Shown one piece after another: positions 54,293-64,000 of a stretch of DNA of 64,000 bases. The stretch covers positions 62,001-126,000 of the forward strand of contig NZ_JABAII010000013.1 in the NCBI RefSeq assembly GCF_012641405.1, written 5' to 3'. The stretch comes from Rhizobium sp. P40RR-XXII. GTDB lineage: Bacteria; Pseudomonadota; Alphaproteobacteria; Rhizobiales; Rhizobiaceae. The notes under the pieces are model-generated. The model made no database searches and was not told the DNA's origin. It was given only the letters and a program-made list of their open reading frames with translations. Position numbers and translations under genes: made by a program. Positions within the stretch are counted from its first letter, which is position 1. Each line of letters starts with the position of its first letter.

Positions 54293-54850
54293 ATGCGATA
54301 CATGTTTGGCGGCATCGCTATAATTCTGATGACAGTACTCAGTTCCTGCGTAACGACCGATCCGCGGCTTGTCGCTGCTCTCCAGCGAACCTCGGTTCGT
54401 GAAATCCGTGTTGAGACGACGCCGGATCTGTCGGCATTTCCGGAAGCAGATCAGAAGCTTGCACAGCAGGAGCTTACGGACGCAATCCGCGTGCTTCGCA
54501 CCACGATGACGAAGCAGCTGATCGGCCTGCCAGGCGGACCTATTCCGGGTCGCTTGGTCGTCACGCTTCATGTCTTTGACGTCAGTACCAAGAAGGCCCG
54601 CGTCATCGGAGGCCATGACAGCCGCATAGACGGAACGGTTCGACTGGAGAATGCCAAGACGGGCGAGCTGATCGCGGCAGCGCAGAACATCCATGGGGAG
54701 GACCTTTCCATGCGCGGCAGCGGATATGGTGTGATTGTCGCCGTAGCGATCAATGCAATGCAGACCTCTGGATCGCCGGAGGTGATGGCTCAGCGTCTCT
54801 CCGATTCGTTCACAAAAAACACCAAGCAGTGGTTGCTGACGAAGAAGTAA
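54293..54850 (+). CDS. Putative lipoprotein, second in TPS locus
   Basis: 185 residues with lipobox VLSSCVTTD after a short signal peptide (MRYMFGGIAIILMT). The mature part has PGRLVVTLHVFDVSTKKARVIGGHDSRIDGTVRLENAKTGELIA, suggesting a beta-rich fold, and a C-terminal helix. ATGs at 54239, 54245 and 54278 are also in frame; 54293 gives the most normal lipoprotein signal peptide and has GGGGG 8 bp upstream. Family not recognised. Followed by 188 bp and then tpsA. Confidence 0.7.
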   Translation: MRYMFGGIAIILMTVLSSCVTTDPRLVAALQRTSVREIRVETTPDLSAFPEADQKLAQQELTDAIRVLRTTMTKQLIGLPGGPIPGRLVVTLHVFDVSTKKARVIGGHDSRIDGTVRLENAKTGELIAAAQNIHGEDLSMRGSGYGVIVAVAINAMQTSGSPEVMAQRLSDSFTKNTKQWLLTKK

Positions 54851-55038
54851 CGCCAGACCTCATTGCGGCAGGGATTCTGCCGCAATGACCATCACAACCG
54901 ACATATTTTGTTTGGAATAGCTTTACCTCAACCACAAGCCGAAATTGACTTCGGTCCTGCGACCATGGTCTCGCTGTCGGCGACCTCCCACAACCGGGGC
55001 GAGATTATCCGCTCGCGAAGCAGCAGTGAAGGCGCACA

Positions 55039-58000
55039 ATGAGCAAGAAGATCATGTTGCATGGATCGACGAATGTCACCGGACGCATCGGAGCGGATAG
55101 CAGCTTCCTGTCGCGACTGGCACGCCTTGCCCATCAGTTGCTCGCGGTGACTCTCAGCGCACTTCTATTCCTGCAGCCGGCGATCGCAAATGCTCAGTCG
55201 GTATCGGCAAGCACCACGGCGCCAGCAGCCAACCAGCCGGGTGTGGGGACTGCACCGAACGGCGTGCCGTTGATCGATATCGTCACGCCGAATGGCACGG
55301 GCCTGTCTCACAACAAATACGACAACTTCAACGTTGGCACGCCCGGTCTCATCCTTAATAACTTCAACGGCGAAGTCGGCACCTCGAACCTCGGCGGCGC
55401 CACACCTGGCAATCCCAATTTGAGGAATTCCGGCCCGGCCTCGGTCATCCTTAACGAAGTCACATCAGGCAATCGTTCCGCACTCAATGGCCCGACGGAA
55501 GTGTTCGGCGGCAGGGCCGATGTGGTGATCGCGAACCCGAACGGCATTACGTGCTCGGGCTGCGGCTTCATCAACACGCCGCATGCCACCCTGACGACCG
55601 GTGTGCCGAATATCGGCGCCGACGGCCGGCTTACCGGCTTCACCGTCAATGGCGGCGACGTGACCTTCGAAGGGGCGGGGGGCAATTTTGCAGCCGCCCC
55701 CGGCGCCGTCGACCTGTTCGACGTGGTCTCCCGCAATATCCATGTCAACGCACCGGTCTACGGCAAAACCATCCGGCTGACGGGCGGCGCCAGCCAATAC
55801 AATTATGCCACCGGCGAAGCGACGGCACTCACCGCCACGTCAGGCACGCCGGAATACGCGATCGACGGCACGGCACTCGGCGCCATGCAGGCCGATCGCA
55901 TCAAGGTCGTCGTCACCGAGAAGGGTGCCGGCGTCAAGATGAGCGGCGACATGGCCGCCAATGCCGGCGAACTGATACTATCGGCCGATGGCAAGATCTC
56001 GATCGGCAATGCGTCGGGACGCGATGGCGTCACCATCACCTCGAAACAGAAGGTGATGGCGGCCAAGGTGACCTCGAAGCAAAAGGTCACCGCCCAGGCC
56101 GATCAAGGCATCACCCTGCAGTCGGTTGCCGCCGACAATGATGTCGCCTTATCGAGCGGAACCGGTCTGCTAAGTATTGCTGGTGACGTCAACAGTGCCA
56201 CCAATCTCGCAATGACGTCTGCGGGCGGCATCGCCGCCGCCAATGTGACGGCCGGCGGCACGGCAACGCTGTCGGCCTCGGCCGGCAATATCGGCCTGAC
56301 GGGTGCTGCCACGAGCGGCGGCGCATTGTCGATCGTCGCCACGTCCGGCGCGATCTCGGCCGGATCACTTCTGAGCTACAGCAATATCGGCCTCAACGCC
56401 GGCCTCGATATTGCCGTTTCCGGCACGGTCTTTAGTCAAGGCAGGATCGCCGCCACCGGACGGTCGATCGCAACGGGCGCGACCGCCTCCGGACTCGATA
56501 TCGCCGCCACCCAGGCAAACGGCAAGACTGTCCTTGCCGGCGCCGCCGACCTGCAATTGACGACAAGCGGCGGTGCGGTTAATACCGCAAGTCTGCTGTC
56601 CTCCGGCAATGTCGCGATCAATGCGATGTCGCTGACAGCCCAGAACGTCACGGCACATGCTGCTGCCAGCATCAATGCCGCCACCAATGTTTCTGGTCAG
56701 CTCTTAGCCTCAGGTGCCGTCTCCATCAATGGCCAGGGCATACAGGCAACGACGATCGTCTCCGGCGTCGACTTTGCCGCCACCGATGCCGCAGGTGGCA
56801 ACATCGTCCTCGGTTCGTCCGGCACACTCGATCTGACGGCCGGGGCCGGCACCATTGCTGTCGGCACGCTGCTGTCGGCTGGCGACCTGACTGCTCAGGC
56901 TGCCCTGTTGCAGGCAAATAATATCACGAGCCATGGGACCATCGGCATCGCCGGCGGCGTCAATGTCGCCAACCAATTGCTCAGCGCGGGCAATATCACT
57001 ATCAACGGCAATGCAAACGGCGTCAGCGCCGGTCTCCTCGCTTCCGGCGTCGACTTCGCCGCGACCAAGGCCAATGGTAATATCGTGGTGGCGGGTAGCG
57101 GTGACCTGATCATCAGCGACGGCGCCGGCGCGATCAACGCAGGGACGATCCTCGCAGCCGGTACGATCAGCGCGACTGGCCGGACCATCACCGCCGATAC
57201 GATCACCGGCCATAAGGATATTGCGCTTTCAGGCGCCACCAGCGTGGCGGCCGGCAGCGGTCTTGTAAATGTCAGCGGCCAGGTCCTTGGCGGCGGCAAT
57301 GTCGGCATTTCCGGCTCCGGCATCCAGGCGGGCGCTGTTGTCTCCGGCGTCGACATCGCCGCCACCAATGCCGCAGGCGGCAGCATCGTCCTCAGCCCGA
57401 CCGCCGCCGGGACCGGCAATCTGTCATTGACGGCGTCCGACCAGCTCAAGGTGGGCACGCTGCTGTCTGCCGGCGAGCTCAATGCGAGCGGCGCGACGAT
57501 CACCGGCGACAACGTCTCCGCACATGGCGCGCTGACGCTGAACGGTGCCACCACCGTTAGCGGCCAGATTCTCGGCTCCGGCAACGTCTTGATCTCCGGC
57601 CAGAGCCTGTCTGCGCAGACTATCGTCGCCGGCCTTGACTTCTCTGCCACAAATGCGGCCGGCGGCAATATTGCGCTTGGAGCGAATGGTGACCTCACGA
57701 TTTCGGTCAGCGGGTCTATCGCCGCACCGATCATACAGGCCGCCGGCAGCATCAACGCCAGCGGTGCGACGATCAGCGCCGATGCGATCACCGGTCATAA
57801 GGACATCAGCCTTTCCGGCACGGCCGGTGGCGTTGATGTGACCCATCAGGTCCTCGGCGGTGGGGACGTCGCGATCTCCGGCTCGCGCATTCAGGCAGGC
57901 ACCATCGTCTCCGGCGTCGATTTCCTGGGGACGGCTGCCGCCAATGGCAACATCGTGCTGGCAGGCAGCGGCGACCTGAGCCTTGCTGCGTCAGGCAATA

Positions 58001-61000
58001 TCAACGCCGGCACGCTATTGTCGGCTGGCAATCTCACGGCCAATGCTTCGACCGTTAGCGCGGGCAGCATGACCGCCCATGGCGACATGATGCTCGGTGG
58101 TGCCATCAGCATCACGGATCAGATCCTCGGCTCTGGCAACATATCGATCACCGGTCAGAGCCTCACCGCTCAAACCATCGTCTCCGGTATCGACTTCCAT
58201 GCGACCAACGCCAGTGGCGGCAACATCGTGCTTGGTCCGGCAGGTGACCTGAACGTCGCCGTCAGTGGTGGCATTGCGGCATCGTCCGTACAGTCCGCCG
58301 GAACCGTCGACGCCAGCGGCGCGTCTATCACTGCCGATGTCATCACCGCTCATAAGGATATCAGCCTTTCCGGCTCGACTGGCGGTGTAAATGTCACTCA
58401 TCAGGTCCTCGGCGGCGGCAACATTGGTGTCTCCGGGCAGAGCATCAAGGCCGGCGCCATCGTCTCCGGCGTGGATTTCGCCAGAACCGCTGCTTCCAAC
58501 GGCAATATCATGCTGGCCAACAGCGGCGATCTGACACTTGCCTCCGCCGGTAATATCGACACCGGCACACTGCTGTCAGCAGGGGCTCTTTCGGCCAGCG
58601 GCGCAGCCGTGAACGCGAATGCAGTCACAGCGCATGGGGCTATCGCGCTCAACGGCGCGACCAACACGACGGCCGCAAGCGGTCGCGTGGATGTTTCTGG
58701 ACAGATTCTCGGTGCGGGCAATGTCCTGATTACCGGTCAAAGCCTGTCGGCGCAGTCTGTGGTCGCCGGTATCGACTTTACCGCCACGGATGCATCCGGT
58801 GGCAATATCGTTCTTGGCCAGGCCGGGGACCTGACCGCCCGGCTCAGTGGCGGATTCTCTGCATCGACTGTGGAAGTCGCCGGTGCGACCAACGTCAACG
58901 CCGCCAGCGTGACGGCCGATACTGTCACCGGGCACAAGGATATCACGCTTTCCGGTACGACCACCGTCAATGGCCAAGTCCTTGGTGGCGGAAACATCAG
59001 CGTCTCAGGCCCGAGCATCGCGGCCGGCGCCATCGTCTCCGGTGTCGACTTCATCGGCACGGCCGCCGCCAACGGCAACATCGTCCAGACATCAAGTGGC
59101 GATGTGTCGCTGGCCTCGACCGGCAATCTCACCATCGGCACGCTGTTGTCGGCGGGCAATCTGACCGCACAAGCGATCGATCTGACGGCAAGTAGCATCA
59201 CCAGCCATGGCAGCACCGACCTGAAGGCAAATGGTCGCGTCAATGTCACCGGCCAGGTGCTGTCATCAGGCAAACTCTCGATCGATGGCGCCAGCCTCAA
59301 CGCCGGACTTCTGGCCTCCGGCGTCGATTTTGCCGCCACCAACGCTGCCGGCGGCAACATCGTGCTTGGAGGGTCCGGCGCGACGGATCTTACCGTCTCC
59401 GGCAATGCCACGGCCGGCACAATCCTGTCGGCCGGCGATATCACGGCAAACGCGGCCAATCTTGAGGCCGGCAGCGTAACCAGCCACGGCAATGTCGCGA
59501 TTACCGCTAGCGGTAACGCTGGCATTCTCGGCAATGTCGATGTCAGCAACCAGATTCTGGCCGCAGGCAATCTTGCGATCAATGGCGGCAGCATCAGCGC
59601 ACCGACGCTGATCTCCGGCATCGACTTTGCCGCCACCAACGCCGCCGGCGGCGCTATCGTGCTGGCGCAATCCGGCAAGACCAGCCTGACGGCCTCCGGC
59701 AACATCACGGCCGGCACGATCCTGTCGGCCGGCGATGTCACGGCACGGGCGGCAAACCTCAGCGCCGACAGCATCACCAGTCACGGCAAGGTCGCGATTA
59801 CCGCTAGCGGTAACGCCGGCATTGCCGGCAATGTCGCCACGACGACCGCAAGCGGTCGCATTGATGTGAGCAACCAGATCCTGGCCGCAGGCGACCTCGC
59901 GATCAATGGCGGCAGCATCCGTGCGCCAACGCTGATCTCCGGCATCGATTTCGCTGTTACCAATGCCGGCGGCGGCATTGTGCTCGGATCGTCCGGGGAT
60001 ATGAATCTGACCGCTTCCGCTGGCATCACCACGCAGACCATGGTGTCGGCCGGCGCAATCGACGTCAGCGGCGGCACGATCAGCGCCAATGCTGTTACCG
60101 GACATGGCGATATCACCCTTGCCGGCAGCAGTAGTGTCAACGTGACCGGCCAACTTCTCGGTGCCGGCGATGTCTTGCTGTCCGGTTCGACCGTCCAGAT
60201 CAATCAGGCCGTCACGGGCGTCGATTTTGCCGCCAGCGCACGATCGTCAAACGGCGCCATCGCTCTCGGATCAAGCGGCGATCTCACCATTAACGCTGGA
60301 AGTGCATCGGCCGGTACGCTGATCGTCGCAGGCAACCTCAACGTGGCGGCAAGCGCCTTTACGGGCGGCAACATCACAGGCCATGGCACCGTCGCGATCG
60401 GCTCGTCCGCAAGTCCCGGTGCGGTCGCGATCAACGGCCAGCTTCTCGGCGCAAGTGACGTCTCGATCATCGGATCGGGCATCAGCGGCAATGTCATCGT
60501 CGCCGGCGTCGATTTTGCCGCGACCAGCCAATCGGCGACCGGCAATATCGTTCTCGGTCAGGCCGCGACGATTGCAGGCAATCGCGCCGGCGATCTCACC
60601 CTGAAGGCGACGTCCGGCGATGCAACCGTCAACAGCCTGATGGCGGCCGGCAGCATCACCGCCAACGCGGCGAACAATGTCAGCGCCAACGCGGTTTCCC
60701 ATGGCGATCTGTCGCTCACAGCGGGGAATGCGATCACGCTCACCGGCCAATCGCTTGCCAGCCGCAACGCCAATCTGTCCGCCCGATCGATGACGATCGA
60801 CACGCTGGTCGCCGGCGTCGATTTCGCCGCCACCAATGCTGCGGCCGGCGGCAGCCTGATGCTGCAGCGCACTGGTGCGATGACGCTGTCAGCCTCAAAC
60901 GGCAGCATTGGCGCCAATTCCCTGCTTTCGGGCGGCGATCTTGCCGCCACGGCGACGCAGAACATCGGCTACAACAGCCTGCAGAGCCTCGGCACTGCCA

Positions 61001-61788
61001 CGCTCACCGCGCCTGGTGCCATCGCCTATGCCAACACCACCCGTGTCGGCGGCAATCTGACGCTCAATACCGCTGCCGTCGATCTTTCCGGCAGCAGGGG
61101 TAGCCGGATTTCCGGCGGCGGTACGTTGATTGTCAACGGCTCTTCGGCCAATCTTTCCGGCAGCAATCTCGTCTTCGGTGGCCTTGCCCTTAATCTCTCC
61201 GGCAATGCCGATCTCTCCAATGCCGAGGTCAGTACCGTCACCAATGCCGGCGGTTCCGGCGACATCGCCATCTCCGCCGCGGGTCTCATCACCACCGCCA
61301 ATACATCGCTGCTTGCCGCGCATGACCTGACGCTCACCCTGCCGTCGCTCGGCAACACCGGCCAGCTTGCCGCCGGCAACAATCTCACGTTCAACGTCGC
61401 TGGCGACTTCTACAACAGTCCGTCCGGCCTCGTCTTTGCCGGCAACAATGCCAATCTCTTCGTCGGCGGCACGTTGACCAACGATCAGGGCGCTATCGTC
61501 GCCAATGGTGGGTTGAGCATCCAGGGAGCGACCGCCGGTCAGCGCAATGCGGCAGTCACCAATGTGTCCGGTCTTATTCAGTCCGATGGTGACATGTCGA
61601 TCCTGACCAACAATCTCACCAACAGGCGATCGACGACGCCGACCTGGGTGACGGGTCAGTTGGTCTCCTCTGGTGCTGCCGTCGGCACCTTCGTGCTTAA
61701 TCCAGCGGTCGCGGGCCAACCCTTCGCCTATCTGGAATCGACCGACCAGAACATGTTCCAGCTTTATGCGGGGGTCGATCCGGGATAG
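55039..61788 (+). CDS. Filamentous haemagglutinin-like TpsA exoprotein, truncated by in-frame TAG
   Basis: 2249 codons to a TAG at 61786-61788. An extended signal peptide (LLAVTLSALLFLQPAIANAQS) is followed by the TPS secretion domain (about 60-330): HNKYDNFNVGTPGLILNN, NPNGITCSGCGFINTPHATLTTG (NPNGI motif with a Cys pair) and later NPNL-like turns. A long parallel beta-helix carries 16 copies of a 90-109-residue repeat (see repeat entry). Such proteins are threaded through TpsB to the surface as adhesins or CDI effectors. AAGG 6 bp upstream supports 55039. The TAG is not at a domain boundary and the same frame continues open beyond it, so the full protein is either truncated or read through. 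Confidence 0.9.
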   Translation: MSKKIMLHGSTNVTGRIGADSSFLSRLARLAHQLLAVTLSALLFLQPAIANAQSVSASTTAPAANQPGVGTAPNGVPLIDIVTPNGTGLSHNKYDNFNVGTPGLILNNFNGEVGTSNLGGATPGNPNLRNSGPASVILNEVTSGNRSALNGPTEVFGGRADVVIANPNGITCSGCGFINTPHATLTTGVPNIGADGRLTGFTVNGGDVTFEGAGGNFAAAPGAVDLFDVVSRNIHVNAPVYGKTIRLTGGASQYNYATGEATALTATSGTPEYAIDGTALGAMQADRIKVVVTEKGAGVKMSGDMAANAGELILSADGKISIGNASGRDGVTITSKQKVMAAKVTSKQKVTAQADQGITLQSVAADNDVALSSGTGLLSIAGDVNSATNLAMTSAGGIAAANVTAGGTATLSASAGNIGLTGAATSGGALSIVATSGAISAGSLLSYSNIGLNAGLDIAVSGTVFSQGRIAATGRSIATGATASGLDIAATQANGKTVLAGAADLQLTTSGGAVNTASLLSSGNVAINAMSLTAQNVTAHAAASINAATNVSGQLLASGAVSINGQGIQATTIVSGVDFAATDAAGGNIVLGSSGTLDLTAGAGTIAVGTLLSAGDLTAQAALLQANNITSHGTIGIAGGVNVANQLLSAGNITINGNANGVSAGLLASGVDFAATKANGNIVVAGSGDLIISDGAGAINAGTILAAGTISATGRTITADTITGHKDIALSGATSVAAGSGLVNVSGQVLGGGNVGISGSGIQAGAVVSGVDIAATNAAGGSIVLSPTAAGTGNLSLTASDQLKVGTLLSAGELNASGATITGDNVSAHGALTLNGATTVSGQILGSGNVLISGQSLSAQTIVAGLDFSATNAAGGNIALGANGDLTISVSGSIAAPIIQAAGSINASGATISADAITGHKDISLSGTAGGVDVTHQVLGGGDVAISGSRIQAGTIVSGVDFLGTAAANGNIVLAGSGDLSLAASGNINAGTLLSAGNLTANASTVSAGSMTAHGDMMLGGAISITDQILGSGNISITGQSLTAQTIVSGIDFHATNASGGNIVLGPAGDLNVAVSGGIAASSVQSAGTVDASGASITADVITAHKDISLSGSTGGVNVTHQVLGGGNIGVSGQSIKAGAIVSGVDFARTAASNGNIMLANSGDLTLASAGNIDTGTLLSAGALSASGAAVNANAVTAHGAIALNGATNTTAASGRVDVSGQILGAGNVLITGQSLSAQSVVAGIDFTATDASGGNIVLGQAGDLTARLSGGFSASTVEVAGATNVNAASVTADTVTGHKDITLSGTTTVNGQVLGGGNISVSGPSIAAGAIVSGVDFIGTAAANGNIVQTSSGDVSLASTGNLTIGTLLSAGNLTAQAIDLTASSITSHGSTDLKANGRVNVTGQVLSSGKLSIDGASLNAGLLASGVDFAATNAAGGNIVLGGSGATDLTVSGNATAGTILSAGDITANAANLEAGSVTSHGNVAITASGNAGILGNVDVSNQILAAGNLAINGGSISAPTLISGIDFAATNAAGGAIVLAQSGKTSLTASGNITAGTILSAGDVTARAANLSADSITSHGKVAITASGNAGIAGNVATTTASGRIDVSNQILAAGDLAINGGSIRAPTLISGIDFAVTNAGGGIVLGSSGDMNLTASAGITTQTMVSAGAIDVSGGTISANAVTGHGDITLAGSSSVNVTGQLLGAGDVLLSGSTVQINQAVTGVDFAASARSSNGAIALGSSGDLTINAGSASAGTLIVAGNLNVAASAFTGGNITGHGTVAIGSSASPGAVAINGQLLGASDVSIIGSGISGNVIVAGVDFAATSQSATGNIVLGQAATIAGNRAGDLTLKATSGDATVNSLMAAGSITANAANNVSANAVSHGDLSLTAGNAITLTGQSLASRNANLSARSMTIDTLVAGVDFAATNAAAGGSLMLQRTGAMTLSASNGSIGANSLLSGGDLAATATQNIGYNSLQSLGTATLTAPGAIAYANTTRVGGNLTLNTAAVDLSGSRGSRISGGGTLIVNGSSANLSGSNLVFGGLALNLSGNADLSNAEVSTVTNAGGSGDIAISAAGLITTANTSLLAAHDLTLTLPSLGNTGQLAAGNNLTFNVAGDFYNSPSGLVFAGNNANLFVGGTLTNDQGAIVANGGLSIQGATAGQRNAAVTNVSGLIQSDGDMSILTNNLTNRRSTTPTWVTGQLVSSGAAVGTFVLNPAVAGQPFAYLESTDQNMFQLYAGVDPG
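56350..61000 (+). repeat. 16-copy beta-helix repeat in TpsA
   Basis: The segment (S/A)G(V/I/L)D(F/I)xxT...GNIVLxxxGDL recurs with starts near 56488, 56761, 57043, 57343, 57628, 57907, 58183, 58465, 58768, 59038, 59320, 59611, 59938, 60217, 60505 and 60811. The period is 270-327 bp (about 90-109 codons). Each unit also contains LLSAG(D/N)LTA, xxI(T/S)xHG and (V/I)(S/N)xQ(I/L)LGxGN strands. Copies differ at many positions, so the array is diverged and not a recent amplification. Confidence 0.9.
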
Positions 61789-64000
61789 TTTTCTGACTAT
61801 CAGCCGCTGTTGTATTCGGTCGCAACGCTTGCCGACGGCACCTCCTATCACGCCTGGACCTGGGTCAGCGGCAGTGGCCCGACGGAAGTGCGGCCGATCT
61901 TCGACTGGATCAAGGCTCGCGTTCCCAAGGATGCCAATGGCAATCCCATTCTCGATCCCAACAATCCGTCACGCTATTTCATTGTCGATGAAGTCATCCG
62001 CAGCGGTTCGGACACCAGTACGACCTACACTTGGGATCCGACGTCCAACATATCGCAGTCGGTTTATGAAGACCGCTTCACCAGTGCGCTCAGCCCCGAG
62101 GCAGTGATCCGCGCCGGCGGCAATCTCACAGTCGATGCCACCAACCTCACCAACTCCTACAGCCGGATCGAGGCCGGCGGTGGTGCGACGCTCAAGGGAT
62201 CGACGCTCACCAACGAAGGCGTCGTTCTCAATCGCACCACGACGCTGACCTGTAGCGCTCAAAGCGCGTGCTCGGCCTACAACGCCGATGGCACGGCCGA
62301 TCCTTCCCGCAATATCGCCAACGGCACGTCGATCGTGTCGGGATCGCAGGTTATCGGCGGCGCGGCTGGCACGCTCAAGGCGGCCGGCGCCCTGAGCCTC
62401 AATTTTGGTACGGTCAACAATACGTCGCTCGGTTCGACGGGCGGCGGCGCGGCCGTCAGTGCGCCTTCGACATCGAACGATCCTTTGTCCGCCCTTAACG
62501 GCATGACGGCCGGCGGCGCTTTGTTCAATGTCAATGCCGCACTGAGCAGTGTCGCCTCAAATGGCGGCGCCAGCGTCGGTAGTGGCCCATCGCTGGCAGG
62601 TGGCAGCGCGACGATCGGTAGCGGCCCGACGGTCAACGGCAGCGGCCTGACGGCAGCCGTCGGTGCTTCGGTGAGCAGCAACGGTGTGACGCTTGCGAGC
62701 GGCCCTTCGATCAGCTCGGGCACCCTGACGACCGGCGGCGCTGCGATCAATCCGAACAGCCTGATGGGCAAGCTCACCGCTGCTCTCGGCAACAGCGGCA
62801 ACCTTGCCCAGGTACTGCAGGTCAATGGCGCGGAACTCGCCTCGCTTGCCAAGCCGCAATCAGGCGGCGTTGGCGGCACCGTGCCGGGCCAGGTCTTCCT
62901 GTTCGAGACACGGGCGGCTTTCCTCGATGTGTCGAAGTTCTACGGCTCGAGTTATTTCATCGACCGCGTCGGCTATACGCCCGAGACCAAGGTTCCCTTC
63001 CTCGGCGACGCCTATTTCGACAATCAGCTCGTAGACGAACAGATGCGGCAACTGGTGGGCGATGGTCTTGGCGCGGGGTCCTTCATCCCCGGCAACAATG
63101 CCACCGACCAGATGAAGACGCTGCTCGACAACGGCGTCGCTTATGCCGAGGCGAACGGGCTTGCTCTCGGGCAAGCACTGACGCCGCAGCAGGCGGCATC
63201 GCTGACCCAGTCGATGGTGATCTATCAGACTGAGATCGTCGACGGCGCGCAGGTGCTGGTGCCGGTCGTCTATCTCTCGGCCGCCGATAAGGCGAAGGTC
63301 AACGGCGGCGGCGCCGTCATCGCCGGCAACAGCGTTAACATCGATGCCGGCTCCGTCAACAATTCCGGTGCGATTGCCGCAGCGGATGGCATGACCATCA
63401 ATGCCACCGAGATCAAGGCCAATGGCGGCACCTTCCTGGCCGGCGGCAACATGAACCTCAATGCCACAAATGGCATTACCCTTGCCGCACAGACGATGAC
63501 CCTCGGCGGCCAGAATGTCGTCAACACCAATGCCGGCGTGTCGGTCGGCGGCAACCTGCAGGTCGCCGCGGGCGGCACATTGAGTTTGCAGGGCACCAAG
63601 ATCGCCGCAGGTGGCGCAGCCCAGCTTTCCGGCAACAATGTCAACCTTGCTGCTGTCAAGGTCGACAATAATGGCCAGCCCGCGACGATTGCGGGCAATC
63701 GCGCTGAGAATGCGACTGGCGCGCGCGTCACCGCCGGTGGCAACCTCACCATCGCTGCCAACAATGACATCAACGTTATAGGTTCCTCCGCCAAGGCCGG
63801 TGGCGATCTCAAACTCAAGGCCACGGATGGTGCGGTCAACATCGTTTCGACCGATCTCGCTCGCAAGACGGATGATGGCTACACCAAGACATCAGGTACC
63901 GATCAGCAAGCCTCGCAGCTCTCGGCTGGCGGCAACCTCGCGATCACCGCAAGCGGTGACGCTGGGGTCAATGCCAATACCGGTATTCTGATCTCGGGCT
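61789..64000 (+). pseudogene. Continuation of the TpsA frame after the TAG; open to window edge
   Basis: In the same frame as the upstream gene, 737 codons run from 61789 to 64000 without another stop. The product has the FHA/CdiA middle region: TWVSGSGPTEVRPIFDWIK, then VGYTPETKVPFLGDAYFDNQ, LVDEQMRQLVGDGLG, LTPQQAASLTQSMVIYQTE and VLVPVVYLSAADK, then haemagglutinin repeats (AGNSVNIDAGSVNNSGAI and similar). This block corresponds to the conserved segment of CdiA-type proteins (FYEQ.LV.EQ ... VLVP.VYL). No start codon with a ribosome-binding site follows the TAG, so this part is not expressed unless the TAG is read through. The C-terminus lies outside the window. Confidence 0.85.

Noticed and set aside
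58737..59777. Long minus-strand ORFs over the TpsA repeats
   Set aside because: They arise from repetitive codon pattern in the beta-helix region and appear at the same phase in each repeat; no independent gene.
61673..62107. 144-codon ORF in another frame across the TAG
   Set aside because: It covers the stop region but is in a different frame from tpsA and has an Arg/Pro-rich shadow composition; the true coding frame continues in the tpsA frame.

Overview
The window looks like the genome of a Rhizobium-group alphaproteobacterium (Rhizobiales). The reasons are high GC, a thiCOSGE operon under a TPP riboswitch close to nadC, a RopA-type porin, PutA with a divergent Lrp-type regulator, an IalB-family protein, and a TetR/EF-hand pair that resembles the rhizobial casR-casA arrangement. 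In several rhizobia nadC and thiCOSGE lie on a large plasmid or chromid, so this could be an extrachromosomal replicon; that is inference. No rRNA, tRNA, CRISPR array, insertion sequence or replication gene was recognised.

Layout. 1-1.3 kb: 3' end of nadC and a VapBC module. 1.4-15.9 kb: a peptidoglycan-recycling island. It holds a MurR-type RpiR regulator divergent from a second-type murA and a BadF-family sugar kinase, then (after an inserted Phd/PIN module) murQ, a four-gene oligopeptide-type ABC transporter, a serine hydrolase, anmK and a lytic transglycosylase. Two inverted repeats of the same architecture (GGAAT-N5-ATTCC core) precede murR/murA and murQ and are the likely MurR operators. 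16-19 kb: a YdeP-type molybdopterin oxidoreductase and another VapBC. 19.1-26.4 kb (minus strand): lacI-SBP-permease-permease-GH127-ATPase, an uptake and hydrolysis operon probably for plant beta-L-arabinosides, behind two perfect palindromes 33 bp apart. 26.5-30.9 kb: putA and its Lrp-type regulator. 31-36.8 kb: small accessory genes, three regulators, a fourth PIN-domain TA module, and a DUF1989 gene divergent from a LysR gene.

36.9-41.6 kb (minus strand): thiC-thiO-thiS-thiG-thiE behind a TPP riboswitch. 41.7-46.3 kb: a glycosyltransferase-like gene, a porin followed by three tandem hairpins, a TetR regulator and a four-EF-hand protein. 46.6-50.9 kb: an ECF sigma factor, its putative anti-sigma factor, a small membrane-anchored protein, and a DUF1800/DUF1501 pair. 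51.3-64 kb: a two-partner secretion locus consisting of an IalB-like protein, TpsB, two lipoproteins and a giant FHA/CdiA-like TpsA.

The most striking observations are these. The giant adhesin frame is broken by one in-frame TAG at 61786-61788, yet stays open for the remaining 2.2 kb to the window edge. The recycling regulon shares an operator across two transcription units and contains its own MurA. The lacI gene has no ATG, GTG or TTG start downstream of its paired operators. A TetR/EF-hand pair and an ECF-DUF1800-DUF1501 operon have no function that can be assigned from sequence. All four toxin-antitoxin modules have PIN-domain toxins but different antitoxin folds.
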